From: an uncultured Pelagibacteraceae bacterium | GTDB lineage: Bacteria; Pseudomonadota; Alphaproteobacteria; Pelagibacterales; Pelagibacteraceae | Length of the DNA stretch: 64,000 nucleotides | Assembly (NCBI GenBank): GCA_902596375.1 | Contig: CACJTU010000007.1 | Span: 1 to 64,000, forward strand | Direction: 5' to 3' | Notes under the pieces: model-generated | Told to the model about the DNA's origin: nothing | What the model saw: the letters and a program-made list of their open reading frames with translations, nothing else | The model's database searches: none | Part shown: in pieces, positions 26,508 through 34,886 of the stretch | Position numbering within the stretch: the first letter of the stretch is position 1 | How the letters are laid out: each line of letters starts with the position of its first letter | Made by a program: the position numbers and the translations under genes

Positions 26508-26831
26508 ATGAATTCTATAAACGAAAAAGAAAAAAAATTAAATATTGCATTAGAGGAATTAAAAAATTTAGATCTAACAAATCCTGAATTACAAAAAAAT
26601 ATCGAAAATTTAAGCACAAAACAAAATCAATTAGAAATTGAAAAAACACAGATTGAAGAAAAATATAAAACGTTACTGGAGGAACATGAAAATCTGTCAA
26701 AAAAACTTGAGGATTTAAAAAATAAAGAAAAGTTGGAAGAGAGAAAACAAATTGAATTTTCTGAAAAAATTGACGAACTTAATCAAGAAACTGACACACT
26801 ATTGGATGAAATAGATAAATGGCAAATGTAA
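26508..26831 (+). CDS. Coiled-coil protein of the DUF4164 type, upstream of zapA
   Basis: 107 residues, nearly all predicted alpha-helical coiled coil, rich in Glu, Lys, Leu and Asn, with heptad-like leucines (EKKLNIALEELKNLDL onward) and no membrane segment. A short coiled-coil ORF just before zapA is common in alphaproteobacteria (DUF4164), and position is the main argument. The stop overlaps zapA by 13 nt. It may act with ZapA at the Z-ring; this is inferred. Divergent from tkt. Confidence 0.7.
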   Translation: MNSINEKEKKLNIALEELKNLDLTNPELQKNIENLSTKQNQLEIEKTQIEEKYKTLLEEHENLSKKLEDLKNKEKLEERKQIEFSEKIDELNQETDTLLDEIDKWQM

Positions 26832-27265
26832 GTATTAAATTTAATAATAAAGAATTTTTGCTCGCTTGTGAAGATGGACAAGAGGAGCATTTAGAAGAAT
26901 TGTTAATTCAAATTAACAAAAAGTTTAATAATTTAAAAAATGATTTGGGAAATCTAGGTGAAAATAAATTATTATTAATTACAGCTGTAAAAATAATGGA
27001 TGAATATTACGAAACTAAGAAGAAAGTAGATCAAAAAAAAGATGAATTGAATGACCTTTCAAACAAATTTAAAGAACTGAAATCTCTAATTTATAATTAT
27101 AGAGATACAAAAGAATCTGAAATTGAAAAATTAAATCTTGATCACAAAAATTTTAAAAAGGAAATTGATGAAAATCAAAAAAAATATGAAAATTTAATTG
27201 ATGAAGCTGCTGATCAAATATCAAATTTTGTAAAAAAAACAAAATTAAATAACATGTCCAAGTAG
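26819..27265 (+). CDS. zapA: Cell division protein ZapA
   Basis: 148 residues. The N-terminal globular part VSIKFNNKEFLLACEDGQEEHL, then LEELLIQINKKFNNLKNDLG, matches the ZapA fold, followed by LLLITAVKIMDEYYE and a long coiled coil. ZapA bundles FtsZ filaments at the division site. The protein is longer than the E. coli form because of the extra coiled coil, as in other alphaproteobacteria. fthC follows after 4 nt; no 6S RNA separates them. Confidence 0.85.
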   Translation: MANVSIKFNNKEFLLACEDGQEEHLEELLIQINKKFNNLKNDLGNLGENKLLLITAVKIMDEYYETKKKVDQKKDELNDLSNKFKELKSLIYNYRDTKESEIEKLNLDHKNFKKEIDENQKKYENLIDEAADQISNFVKKTKLNNMSK

Positions 27266-27269
27266 GTTC

Positions 27270-27812
27270 GTGAGTAAATCTAGGCTAAGAGGTAAAATTT
27301 TAAATATTAGAAAAATAAATTTATATAAAAAATTTAGACTTTGTCCTGAGAGAATCTTTAAATTTTTAAAAAAAAATAAAATTAATTTCAAAAATGTAGG
27401 GGGGTATTATCCATGCAATTATGAGATTGATGACTTAGAAATACTAAATTTTTTAAGAAATAAAAAAGCACATATTTCCTTACCAATAGTAAGAGAAAAT
27501 AATCAAATGGATTTTTTTAAATGGATAAATGAAGATCCTTTAAAGATAAATAAGTATGGAATTGCTGAGCCAATTTCGTCAAAGAAAGTTTACCCTGATA
27601 TAATATTTTTTCCATTGGTTGCTTATGATAAAAATTTAAATAGGTTGGGTTATGGAGGTGGATTTTATGACCGTTATGTTGAAAAAATTGCTAAAGTTAA
27701 AAATATTGTAAAAATTGGTTTGGCTTTTTCTTACCAAGAGTTAAAAGTAATTCCTATAAGCAAATTTGATAAAAAATTAGATTTTATAATTACTGAAAAA
27801 AAAATTATTTAA
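27270..27812 (+). CDS. fthC: 5-formyltetrahydrofolate cyclo-ligase
   Basis: 180 residues. KSRLRGKILNIRK, the substrate loop YGIAEPIS, and the signature FFPLVAYDKNLNRLGYGGGFYDRY are diagnostic of the ATP-dependent enzyme converting 5-formyl-THF to 5,10-methenyl-THF. The start is GTG at 27270, 4 nt after the zapA stop. The zapA-fthC linkage is widely conserved. Its stop overlaps the next ATG by one base. Confidence 0.92.
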   Translation: MSKSRLRGKILNIRKINLYKKFRLCPERIFKFLKKNKINFKNVGGYYPCNYEIDDLEILNFLRNKKAHISLPIVRENNQMDFFKWINEDPLKINKYGIAEPISSKKVYPDIIFFPLVAYDKNLNRLGYGGGFYDRYVEKIAKVKNIVKIGLAFSYQELKVIPISKFDKKLDFIITEKKII

Positions 27813-28615
27813 TGAAAATACTATTTTTAGGAGATGTTGTTGGAATAACCGGCTGTTCAAAATTGAATAGTTGTCTTATGAATGAAATCAAATCTAAAAA
27901 TATAGATTTTGTAATTGTTAATGGTGAAAATGCTGCGGCCCAAGGTGTTGGATTGACAGAGCAAATTTGTAGAGATTTCTTTAATTGTGGAGTCGACGTA
28001 ATAACTACAGGTAATCATGTTTGGGATCGTAAAGAAATAATGCAATATATTGATAAAGAGAAAAGATTATTACGCCCACTTAATCTTTTTGAACCTTCTC
28101 CTGGAAGTGGTTTTAATATTTATAGTGCTAAAAGAGATATAAAGATTGGTGTTCTAAATCTTATGGGAAACATTTTTATGAAAAAATGTGATGATGTATT
28201 TCAAACAACTAAAAATTTTTTAAAAAAATATAAATTGAAAGAAGATTATGATTTACTTATAGTTGATTTTCATGGCGAAATTACAAGTGAAAAAAATGCA
28301 ATAGGCCATTTATTTGATGGGCAGGCGACTCTTGTGGTAGGCACACATACACACATCCCGACTAATGACGCAAGAATATTAGAAAAAGGCACAGCTTATC
28401 AAACTGATGCAGGCATGTGTGGAGACTATGACTCAGTTATTGGTATGAATAAACAAGTATCTCTTAATAGATTTTTAAAAGATAATACTGTTAAAAACAG
28501 CCCTGCTACTGGTAACGCTACTCTTTGTGGTGTTATTGTAGATTGTGATACAGAAACCGGATTAGCTAAAAGTATTGAGACATATATAAATGGTGATCAA
28601 TTAAAAAATACTTAA
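27812..28615 (+). CDS. TIGR00282-type metallophosphoesterase (YmdB-like)
   Basis: 267 residues. MKILFLGDVVG, VNGENAAAQGVGLTEQ, TTGNHVWDRKEI, DFHGEITSEKNA and VVGTHTHIPTNDARIL are the metal ligands of the YmdB family, which hydrolyses 2',3'-cyclic nucleotides and other phosphodiesters with a di-iron/manganese centre. YQTDAGMCGDYDSVIGM is the family-specific C-terminal signature. The cellular role in alphaproteobacteria is not established. Between fthC and yebC, a common alphaproteobacterial order. Confidence 0.92.
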   Translation: MKILFLGDVVGITGCSKLNSCLMNEIKSKNIDFVIVNGENAAAQGVGLTEQICRDFFNCGVDVITTGNHVWDRKEIMQYIDKEKRLLRPLNLFEPSPGSGFNIYSAKRDIKIGVLNLMGNIFMKKCDDVFQTTKNFLKKYKLKEDYDLLIVDFHGEITSEKNAIGHLFDGQATLVVGTHTHIPTNDARILEKGTAYQTDAGMCGDYDSVIGMNKQVSLNRFLKDNTVKNSPATGNATLCGVIVDCDTETGLAKSIETYINGDQLKNT

Positions 28616-28622
28616 AAACTTT

Positions 28623-29348
28623 ATGGCAGGACATTCACATTGGGCGGGTATTAAGCACAAAAAAGGAAAAGCGGATAAGCAAAGATCAAAGATATTTTCA
28701 AAATTATCTAAGGAGATTACAGTTGCAGCAAAACTTGGCGATAAAGATCCAGCAATGAACCCAAGACTAAGATCTGCAGTGCAAGCTGCAAGATCTGCAA
28801 ATATGCCTAAAGATAATATTGAAAGAGCAATAGATAAATCTTCTGCAGCAACAGGAGCAAATTTTGAAAACTTGAGATATGAGGGATTTGGACCGGAAAA
28901 GATTGCCGTTATAGTTGAAACTTTAACAGATAACAAAAATAGGACCGCATCAAACATAAGAACTATTTTTCAAAAAAGTGGTGGAAGCTTAGGAACTCAA
29001 GGTTCGGCATCTCACAATTTTCAACAATTAGGTATAATCAAAATTGATAAAAAAGAGATATCCGATGAAAAAATTTTAGATTTAGCGATCGAGTCTGGAG
29101 CTGATGAATGTTTCTCTTATGAGGATTATCATGAGGTCCAGTGTCAAATGAGTGAAATATATAATGTAAAAAAAAATCTTGAGAAAATTATTGTGAATTT
29201 TATTTCTACAGAAATTGAATGGGTCCCGTTAAATAGTGTTGAAGTAAATAAAGATAATAAAGATAGTGTAGTTGATTTTTTAGAAACTCTTGAGGAAGAT
29301 GACGACGTTCAGAACGTTTATTCAAACGTTAATTTGGGTGGTATTTAA
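28623..29348 (+). CDS. yebC: YebC/PmpR family regulatory or translation factor
   Basis: 241 residues. MAGHSHWAGIKHKKGKAD, RSAVQAARSANMPKDNIERA, RYEGFGPEKIAVIVE and the Asn-rich SNIRTIFQKSGGSLG are conserved across YebC proteins. Recent work links the family to relief of ribosome stalling, older work to transcription regulation. It sits directly before the RuvC-like gene (stop overlaps ATG by one base), as in the yebC-ruvC order of many proteobacteria. Confidence 0.95.
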   Translation: MAGHSHWAGIKHKKGKADKQRSKIFSKLSKEITVAAKLGDKDPAMNPRLRSAVQAARSANMPKDNIERAIDKSSAATGANFENLRYEGFGPEKIAVIVETLTDNKNRTASNIRTIFQKSGGSLGTQGSASHNFQQLGIIKIDKKEISDEKILDLAIESGADECFSYEDYHEVQCQMSEIYNVKKNLEKIIVNFISTEIEWVPLNSVEVNKDNKDSVVDFLETLEEDDDVQNVYSNVNLGGI

Positions 29349-29842
29349 TGATGATTATTGGAATTGATCCAGGTATCTCAGGTTCAATCTGTTTTTTTCA
29401 AGATGGTATAATAAAAGATGTAATTGAAATGCCAACTATGACAGATGGCAAGAAGAATAAAAGACAAGTAAATGGTGCTCAAATATTTAATGAAATTAGT
29501 GAAAGGATAAACAAATTTGATAAAAAAAACATAAAAGTTGTAATTGAACAAGTTTCTGCAATGCCTGGACAAGGCGTTACCAGTATGTTTAATTTTGGTC
29601 AATCTTTTGGTATTTTAAAAGGAATATGTAGCGCAATGCATTTACCTGTTTATTATGTCAGGCCTGCTAAGTGGAAAAAATATTTTAATCTTATTAATTC
29701 AGAAAAAGATGCGAGCAGAACAAGAGCTATTGAAATTTTTCCATATTTTTCATCACATTTGTCGAAAAAAAAAGATAACAACAAGGCAGATGCTATTCTA
29801 ATAGCTAGTTTTTTCTACGAAACTTATCAAAAAGAAGAATAA
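29348..29842 (+). CDS. RuvC-like RNase H-fold nuclease (divergent Holliday junction resolvase)
   Basis: 164 residues. IIGIDPGISGSICFF carries the first catalytic Asp (about residue 7), VVIEQVSAMPGQGVTSMFNFGQSFG the Glu (about 65), and NKADAILIASFF the C-terminal Asp. These fit the RuvC superfamily, but EQVSAMPGQGVTSMFNFGQ and KADAILIA differ from canonical RuvC (EEVFF ... LGQARG and DAADALAVA), and the Asp three residues before the last one is Asn. It resembles shorter phage-type RuvC-like nucleases. Position after yebC suggests it fills the ruvC slot, yet ruvA and ruvB do not follow. Confidence 0.75.
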   Translation: MMIIGIDPGISGSICFFQDGIIKDVIEMPTMTDGKKNKRQVNGAQIFNEISERINKFDKKNIKVVIEQVSAMPGQGVTSMFNFGQSFGILKGICSAMHLPVYYVRPAKWKKYFNLINSEKDASRTRAIEIFPYFSSHLSKKKDNNKADAILIASFFYETYQKEE

Positions 29843-29895
29843 TCAATTTAAATTAAAAGACAAAATCATGACACATTTACGTGTGATGAGTAAGC

Positions 29896-30570
29896 ATGGA
29901 AGCGGATATAGCAACAAAAGCAGTTGAATTAGGAACAAATACTGATTTTTCATTATTCAGTTTGTTTTTTAGAGCAGACATAATTGTTAAGTCTGTTATG
30001 ATTATATTAATATTGTGCTCGATATATTCTTGGGCTGTAATTATTGAAAAGTTTCGATTATTTAAAAAAATAACTAAATCTTCTGAGGAATTTGAAGAAA
30101 AATTCTGGAATTCTAAATCTGCTGAAACTTTTTACAATAGTTTACCTAGTAAACTTGAGGATCCAATGTCACTTGTGTTTCAAAATGCAATGGAAGGATT
30201 GCTTAAAAAAAAATCAAGAACCAATATTAGTGAGAGAATGAGCGCATCTTTAGAAGCTGGAATTGAAAAACAAATGACAAAAATTGAAAAAGGTTTTACT
30301 TTTTTGGCAACAGTAGGCTCAACTGCACCATTTATTGGGTTGTTTGGAACTGTTTGGGGAATTATGAATTCTTTTCAATCTATAGCTATTTCAAGAAACA
30401 CAAGTCTTGCGATAGTTGCGCCAGGAATAGCCGAAGCTTTATTTGCAACTGCACTTGGTCTATTGGCTGCAATACCAGCAGTAGTGGCATACAATAAATT
30501 TAATAATGATGCCAAAAAATATTCAGAAAAATTAGAAAATTTTTCAAAAAGATTTTTAACAATTATTTAA
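29896..30570 (+). CDS. tolQ: Tol-Pal system proton-channel protein TolQ
   Basis: 224 residues with three transmembrane helices: one at about 33-53 and two in the C-terminal half around FLATVGSTAPFIGLFGTVWGIM and IAPGIAEALFATALGLLAAIPAVVAYN. These are the MotA/TolQ/ExbB signatures. With TolR it forms the motor that energises TolA during outer membrane constriction. First gene of tolQ-tolR-tolA-tolB-pal. The segment between the RuvC-like gene and this ATG (53 nt) is too short for ybgC. Confidence 0.94.
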   Translation: MEADIATKAVELGTNTDFSLFSLFFRADIIVKSVMIILILCSIYSWAVIIEKFRLFKKITKSSEEFEEKFWNSKSAETFYNSLPSKLEDPMSLVFQNAMEGLLKKKSRTNISERMSASLEAGIEKQMTKIEKGFTFLATVGSTAPFIGLFGTVWGIMNSFQSIAISRNTSLAIVAPGIAEALFATALGLLAAIPAVVAYNKFNNDAKKYSEKLENFSKRFLTII

Positions 30571-30987
30571 ATGGCATTTAAATTAAATCGTTCTTCTAAA
30601 GAACCAATGAGTGAAATAAATGTTACTCCTTTTGTGGATGTAATGCTTGTATTGTTAATAATTTTTATGGTTACAGCACCGTTGTTAACTGTTGGCGTTC
30701 AAGTTGATTTACCAGAAAGTTCAGCAGACTCTTTGCCAGAAGAGACAGAACCTCTAACACTTTCAATCAATGCAAAAGGTGAAATTTTTATTCAAGAAGC
30801 AAAAGTTGATTATGATAATATTATTGCAAAGGTTTTAGCGGTTTCAAAAAATAGAACTGATACCAGAATTTATGTTAGAGGTGATAAAACTATAAATTAT
30901 GGAAGAGTTTTAGAAATAATGGGATTACTATCAGGATCTGGTTTTACTAAAGTAGCATTGATTTCAGAACCATATAAACAAAGGTAA
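30571..30987 (+). CDS. tolR: Tol-Pal system protein TolR
   Basis: 138 residues. One N-terminal transmembrane helix with the proton-carrying Asp in MSEINVTPFVDVMLVLLIIFMV (Asp about residue 23), then a periplasmic ExbD/TolR domain with YVRGDKTINYGRVLEIMGLLS near the end. It couples proton flow through TolQ to TolA. Starts directly after the tolQ stop. Confidence 0.95.
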   Translation: MAFKLNRSSKEPMSEINVTPFVDVMLVLLIIFMVTAPLLTVGVQVDLPESSADSLPEETEPLTLSINAKGEIFIQEAKVDYDNIIAKVLAVSKNRTDTRIYVRGDKTINYGRVLEIMGLLSGSGFTKVALISEPYKQR

Positions 30988-30992
30988 TTAAA

Positions 30993-31856
30993 GTGAATAG
31001 AAGTTTAATTATTTCTTCTGTTTTACATGCTTTGTTAATTTTTGTTACAGCTATGAGCTTACCTTTTTTGGCAAAGAAACCACTTGATATTCCTCCAATC
31101 GTATCGGTTGAATTAATTCAAATAGCAGAAAAAACCAATATTCCATTTGCGCCTAAAGCTAAAAAGATAATTGAAAAAGTTAAAGAGAAAGAAAAAAAAC
31201 TTGTTTCAGAACAAGCCCCACCAAAAAAAGTAGAAAAAACAAAAACAAAAACTGTTCTGGCTCCTGATCAAAATAATAAAAAAATAGAGAATGAAACACC
31301 TGAAGCAATTCCACTTCCAGATAAAACTTTAAAAAAGGTTGAAACAAAAGAGGAAAAAAAACAAAATCCTGAAAAAGTAGATGATGAAGTTAAACAAGTA
31401 TCAGAATTTGAAAAAAAAGATTTGTTTGATCCAAATAATATTGCTGCTTTAATTGATAAATCAAAAGAAGAGAGTGCTGAAGTTTTAAAAACAAATGACG
31501 ACATTACTCAAGATCAAGAAAGAAATGTAGAAAACACAGGTCTTACACTAAGCGAAGAGGATGCTCTTAAGGCACAAATATTTGGGTGTTGGAGTATTCC
31601 ATTAGGATTGCCATACAATGAAAATTTATTGGTAAGAATAAAGTTAAAATTAAAACCTGATGGAACAGTATCAAAAACAGAAATTTTGGACCATGCAAGA
31701 ATGAATAAACCAGGCCAAGGATTTTATAAGGTTTTAGCAGAAAGTGCTTTGAGAGCTGTCAAGTTGTGCCAACCATTAAGAGTTCCAACAACTGGATATG
31801 AAAGATGGAAAGAATTACAATTAAATTTTGATGCAAGAGAGATGTTAGAAGGGTAG
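30993..31856 (+). CDS. tolA: Tol-Pal system protein TolA (energy-transducing)
   Basis: 287 residues, start GTG at 30993. A short cytoplasmic end and one helix (about 5-25) are followed by a Lys/Glu/Pro-rich stretch (about 50-165) that would span the periplasm, then a C-terminal domain with FGCWSIPLGLPYNENLLVRIKL, and LQLNFDAREML at the end. The layout is that of TolA/TonB C-terminal domain proteins. The sequence is low-complexity, so identity rests on position between tolR and tolB and on this layout. Confidence 0.88.
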   Translation: MNRSLIISSVLHALLIFVTAMSLPFLAKKPLDIPPIVSVELIQIAEKTNIPFAPKAKKIIEKVKEKEKKLVSEQAPPKKVEKTKTKTVLAPDQNNKKIENETPEAIPLPDKTLKKVETKEEKKQNPEKVDDEVKQVSEFEKKDLFDPNNIAALIDKSKEESAEVLKTNDDITQDQERNVENTGLTLSEEDALKAQIFGCWSIPLGLPYNENLLVRIKLKLKPDGTVSKTEILDHARMNKPGQGFYKVLAESALRAVKLCQPLRVPTTGYERWKELQLNFDAREMLEG

Positions 31857-31865
31857 TATATTTAA

Positions 31866-33206
31866 ATGACAAAAAAAATTTTAATATTATTATTTATATT
31901 AATACCTATAAATGCAAATGCTTTAATTGAAGTTGATATAACTAGGGGAAATTTAAATCCACTTCCATTAGCAGTTTCCCCTCTATCAATTGATGAAGAG
32001 TCTAGAAAAGGTTTTGAAAAAATACTTAAAAAAGAAAATATTGGCTCCGAGATATCAAATATCGTTGAGAATAATTTGAGAATCTCGGGATTATTTAATC
32101 CTCTAGACAAAAAGGCTTTTTTACAAGCTCCTGATATTGCAAATTTAAAACCAAGATTTGAAGATTGGAATTTAATTAAAGCTCAAGCACTTATTACTGG
32201 TAAAGTAAATTATATTGACAATAAATTAAGAGTTGAGTTTAGATTATGGGATGTTTTAGCTGCCAAAGAAATGATGGCTTTAGCTTTTACCACAGTCCCT
32301 AATAATTGGAGAAGAGTAGGACATATTATTTCTGATAAAGTTTACGAAAGGTTAACGGGAGAGAAAGGTTATTTTGATACAAGAATAATTTATGTCTCAG
32401 AAGAAGGTCCAAAAACACAAAGAATAAAAAAATTAGCAATCATGGATCAAGATGGAGCTAATAATAAATTTTTGACATTAGGGAATGAGTTAGTTTTAAC
32501 ACCAAGATTTAATCCAGCAAGTCAAATGGTAACCTATTTGTCTTACTTTAAAAATATGCCAAGGGTTTATTTATTAGATATAGAAACTGGTACACAGGAG
32601 GTAGTTGGAGACTTTCCTGGAATGACATTTGCACCACGCTTTTCACCTGACGGCAAAAAAATAATTATGAGTTTTGCTAAAGATGGAAAGTCAGATATTT
32701 ACACCATGGATTTAGAAAATAGAATTGTTGAAAAAATTACTAATCATCCATCAATTGATACTTCCCCATCTTATTCTCCTGATGGAAAATATATTACATT
32801 TAATTCTGATAGAAGTGGTTATCAGCAAATTTATGTAATGAATAATGATGGAAGTGATGTAAAAAGAATTTCTTTTGGTAACGGTTTATATGGAACACCT
32901 GTATGGTCTCCTAGAGGAGATTTAATTGCATTTACAAAACTACATAAAGGTAAATTTTATATAGGTGTAATGAGAACCGATGGTAGTGGTGAAAGATTGT
33001 TAACTGAAAATTATTATCAAGAAGCACCTTCTTGGTCTCCAAATGGAAGGGTATTAATTTTTTATAGAGAGACAAAAACTAACTCTAAAGGAGAAGGCTT
33101 TTCTGCAAAATTGTGGTCTATAGATTTAACCGGTTATAATGAGCGTCAAATAAAGACTCCAACAGATGCTTCAGACCCATCATGGTCATCTTTATTAAGT
33201 AATTAA
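31866..33206 (+). CDS. tolB: Tol-Pal system beta-propeller protein TolB
   Basis: 446 residues. Signal peptide [19 protein letters not shown], a short N-terminal domain (residues about 25-160), then repeated propeller blades with [40 protein letters not shown] and [11 protein letters not shown]. TolB is periplasmic and binds Pal through the propeller. Full length for the family; located between tolA and pal as usual. Confidence 0.96.
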   Translation: MTKKILILLFILIPINANALIEVDITRGNLNPLPLAVSPLSIDEESRKGFEKILKKENIGSEISNIVENNLRISGLFNPLDKKAFLQAPDIANLKPRFEDWNLIKAQALITGKVNYIDNKLRVEFRLWDVLAAKEMMALAFTTVPNNWRRVGHIISDKVYERLTGEKGYFDTRIIYVSEEGPKTQRIKKLAIMDQDGANNKFLTLGNELVLTPRFNPASQMVTYLSYFKNMPRVYLLDIETGTQEVVGDFPGMTFAPRFSPDGKKIIMSFAKDGKSDIYTMDLENRIVEKITNHPSIDTSPSYSPDGKYITFNSDRSGYQQIYVMNNDGSDVKRISFGNGLYGTPVWSPRGDLIAFTKLHKGKFYIGVMRTDGSGERLLTENYYQEAPSWSPNGRVLIFYRETKTNSKGEGFSAKLWSIDLTGYNERQIKTPTDASDPSWSSLLSN

Positions 33207-33303
33207 AGATTAATTTTTCTAAATTTCTTGATTTTTAGACTTGAAACCTCTATCTAGTTGTGAAAAAGTTAAGAAATTGAAATTAGCAGCAAGGAGCAAT
33301 TTA

Positions 33304-33795
33304 ATGAGATTAAACAAAATTTTAAAAAACACACTTTTAGTATTAACAGCTTGCCTAGTGCTATCTGCATGTGCAACTAAAAAAGAAGTGGCAACAGACA
33401 TTAAAGGTCAAATGCAAGGTGATGTTTACACAGGAACAGACACAGTTGAATATTTAGCTGATGGTGTTCCAGACAGAGTTTTCTTTGCAACAAATGAGTC
33501 GATATTAACAACTGCATCAAGAGAAACTTTAAGAGCCCAAGCAGCTTGGTTAAGAAAGAATCCAAACATAAACGTAGTTCTTGAAGGTCATGCTGACGAA
33601 AGAGGAACAAGAGAATATAACTTAGCTCTTGGTGAAAGAAGAGCAAATGCAGCTAAAGACTATTTAATGACTTACGGAATATCTTCAGACAGAATTACAG
33701 TATTAAGTTATGGTAAGGAGAGACCAGTTGACTCTGGTTCAAACCCATTAGCTTGGTCAAAAAACAGAAGATCAGTAACTGTTAAAGCAAATTAA
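33304..33795 (+). CDS. pal: Peptidoglycan-associated lipoprotein Pal
   Basis: 163 residues from ATG 33304; the track's start at 33241 (TTG) adds an unlikely leader. A good SD (AAGGAG) precedes 33304. The lipoprotein signal ends LVLSACATKK, with the lipidated Cys at about residue 21. The OmpA-like domain carries NINVVLEGHADERGTREYN and LGERRANAAKDYLMTYG, the peptidoglycan-binding signature. It anchors the outer membrane to the wall and binds TolB. A strong terminator follows the gene. Confidence 0.96.
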   Translation: MRLNKILKNTLLVLTACLVLSACATKKEVATDIKGQMQGDVYTGTDTVEYLADGVPDRVFFATNESILTTASRETLRAQAAWLRKNPNINVVLEGHADERGTREYNLALGERRANAAKDYLMTYGISSDRITVLSYGKERPVDSGSNPLAWSKNRRSVTVKAN

Positions 33796-33810
33796 TAATT
33801 TAAAATTTAA

Positions 33811-33848
33811 GACCCTAAAACCTTTATTGGATTTAGGGTCTTTTTTTT
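33811..33848 (+). terminator. Rho-independent terminator after pal
   Basis: GACCCTAAA and TTTAGGGTC form a perfect 9-bp stem around a 12-nt loop, followed at once by eight T residues. It lies 15 nt after the pal stop and about 30 nt before cpoB, so it splits or attenuates the tol-pal transcript ahead of cpoB. Confidence 0.9.
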
Positions 33849-33878
33849 GCCATTTTTATAATCATAAATCTAATTTAA

Positions 33879-34886
33879 ATGATGCTCATACTTAAATTAG
33901 TAATTTTAAAATTATTTTTAATATTAAATTTAGTTTTTATTAATATTTCTTTAGCAGATAACCATAATATTTATGAAACATTAGAAATAATAAAAAATGA
34001 TCTTAAAACTCTTGAAAGAGCAGTTTATTCTGGATCTATAGAAGTGAAAGCAAGTACTAATGATAGTTCAGTTTCAAACTTGGACCAAAACTCAGAAGAT
34101 GTTTTAACTAGACATTTATTAAAATTGTCAGAAGTTGAGGATCAGTTTAGAGAACTTACTAATAAATTTGAAGAAATAAATTTTAAGTTAGATAAATTAT
34201 CTACCCGCGTTTCAAAAATTCAAGCAGATAACCAAATAAGATTTCAAGATATAGAGACAAACATTAGCTCTGGAAATATAAGTAGCGTAGAAAATCAATT
34301 GAGTTCAAAACCTAAGACTGATGAACAAAAAGTTTTACCTGGTAGTTCACAGCCTCAAGATTTAGGAACAATTTCATATAAAGATACAGAGACAAACGAA
34401 ACTTCACAACAAATTCAATCTGTAGATACTACAGCTTCAATTGTAACAGAAACTTTTCAATCTGAAGAAAAATTACTTCCTCAAGATTTAAATCCAGTGG
34501 AGCAATATGAATTTGCAACAAGCTTTTTAAAAGTTGGAGACTACAGTACAGCGGAAAGAGCTTTTAGAGAATTTGTTCTATCTAACCCTAATCATGAGTT
34601 AGCAGGTAGTGCACAATACTGGTATGCAGAAACATTCAGAATTAGACAATTATATACTGATGCAGCTTCTGCTTATTTAGAGGGTTACCAAAAATATCCT
34701 AAAGGAAAAAAAGCTCCAATTAATCTATTAAAACTTGGAGTATCAATGGTTCAAATTGGTGAAAAAGACCAAGGATGTAAAATGATAAATGGTGTAGAAT
34801 TACAATATCCTAATGCAAATCAGTCTGTAATACAAAAAGCAAAATATGAGTCCAAAAAATTTGAATGCATCAAACAAGACTCATAA
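33879..34886 (+). CDS. cpoB: Tol-Pal coordination protein CpoB (YbgF)
   Basis: 335 residues. Signal peptide of about 26 residues (VILKLFLILNLVFINISLADN), a coiled coil at about 85-125, a Ser/Gln/Thr-rich linker, then TPR repeats from about 205: QYEFATSFLKVGDYSTAERAF, AQYWYAETFRIRQLYTDAA. This is the YbgF/CpoB architecture; in E. coli it coordinates wall synthesis with Tol function in the periplasm. It follows pal across a terminator. The 3' end overlaps the tilS start by 41 nt. Confidence 0.9.
   Translation: MMLILKLVILKLFLILNLVFINISLADNHNIYETLEIIKNDLKTLERAVYSGSIEVKASTNDSSVSNLDQNSEDVLTRHLLKLSEVEDQFRELTNKFEEINFKLDKLSTRVSKIQADNQIRFQDIETNISSGNISSVENQLSSKPKTDEQKVLPGSSQPQDLGTISYKDTETNETSQQIQSVDTTASIVTETFQSEEKLLPQDLNPVEQYEFATSFLKVGDYSTAERAFREFVLSNPNHELAGSAQYWYAETFRIRQLYTDAASAYLEGYQKYPKGKKAPINLLKLGVSMVQIGEKDQGCKMINGVELQYPNANQSVIQKAKYESKKFECIKQDS

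Noticed and set aside
29868-29895. Small hairpin-like ACAC-ATTTAC-GTGT before tolQ
   Set aside because: A 4-bp stem is not significant and lacks a T-tract.
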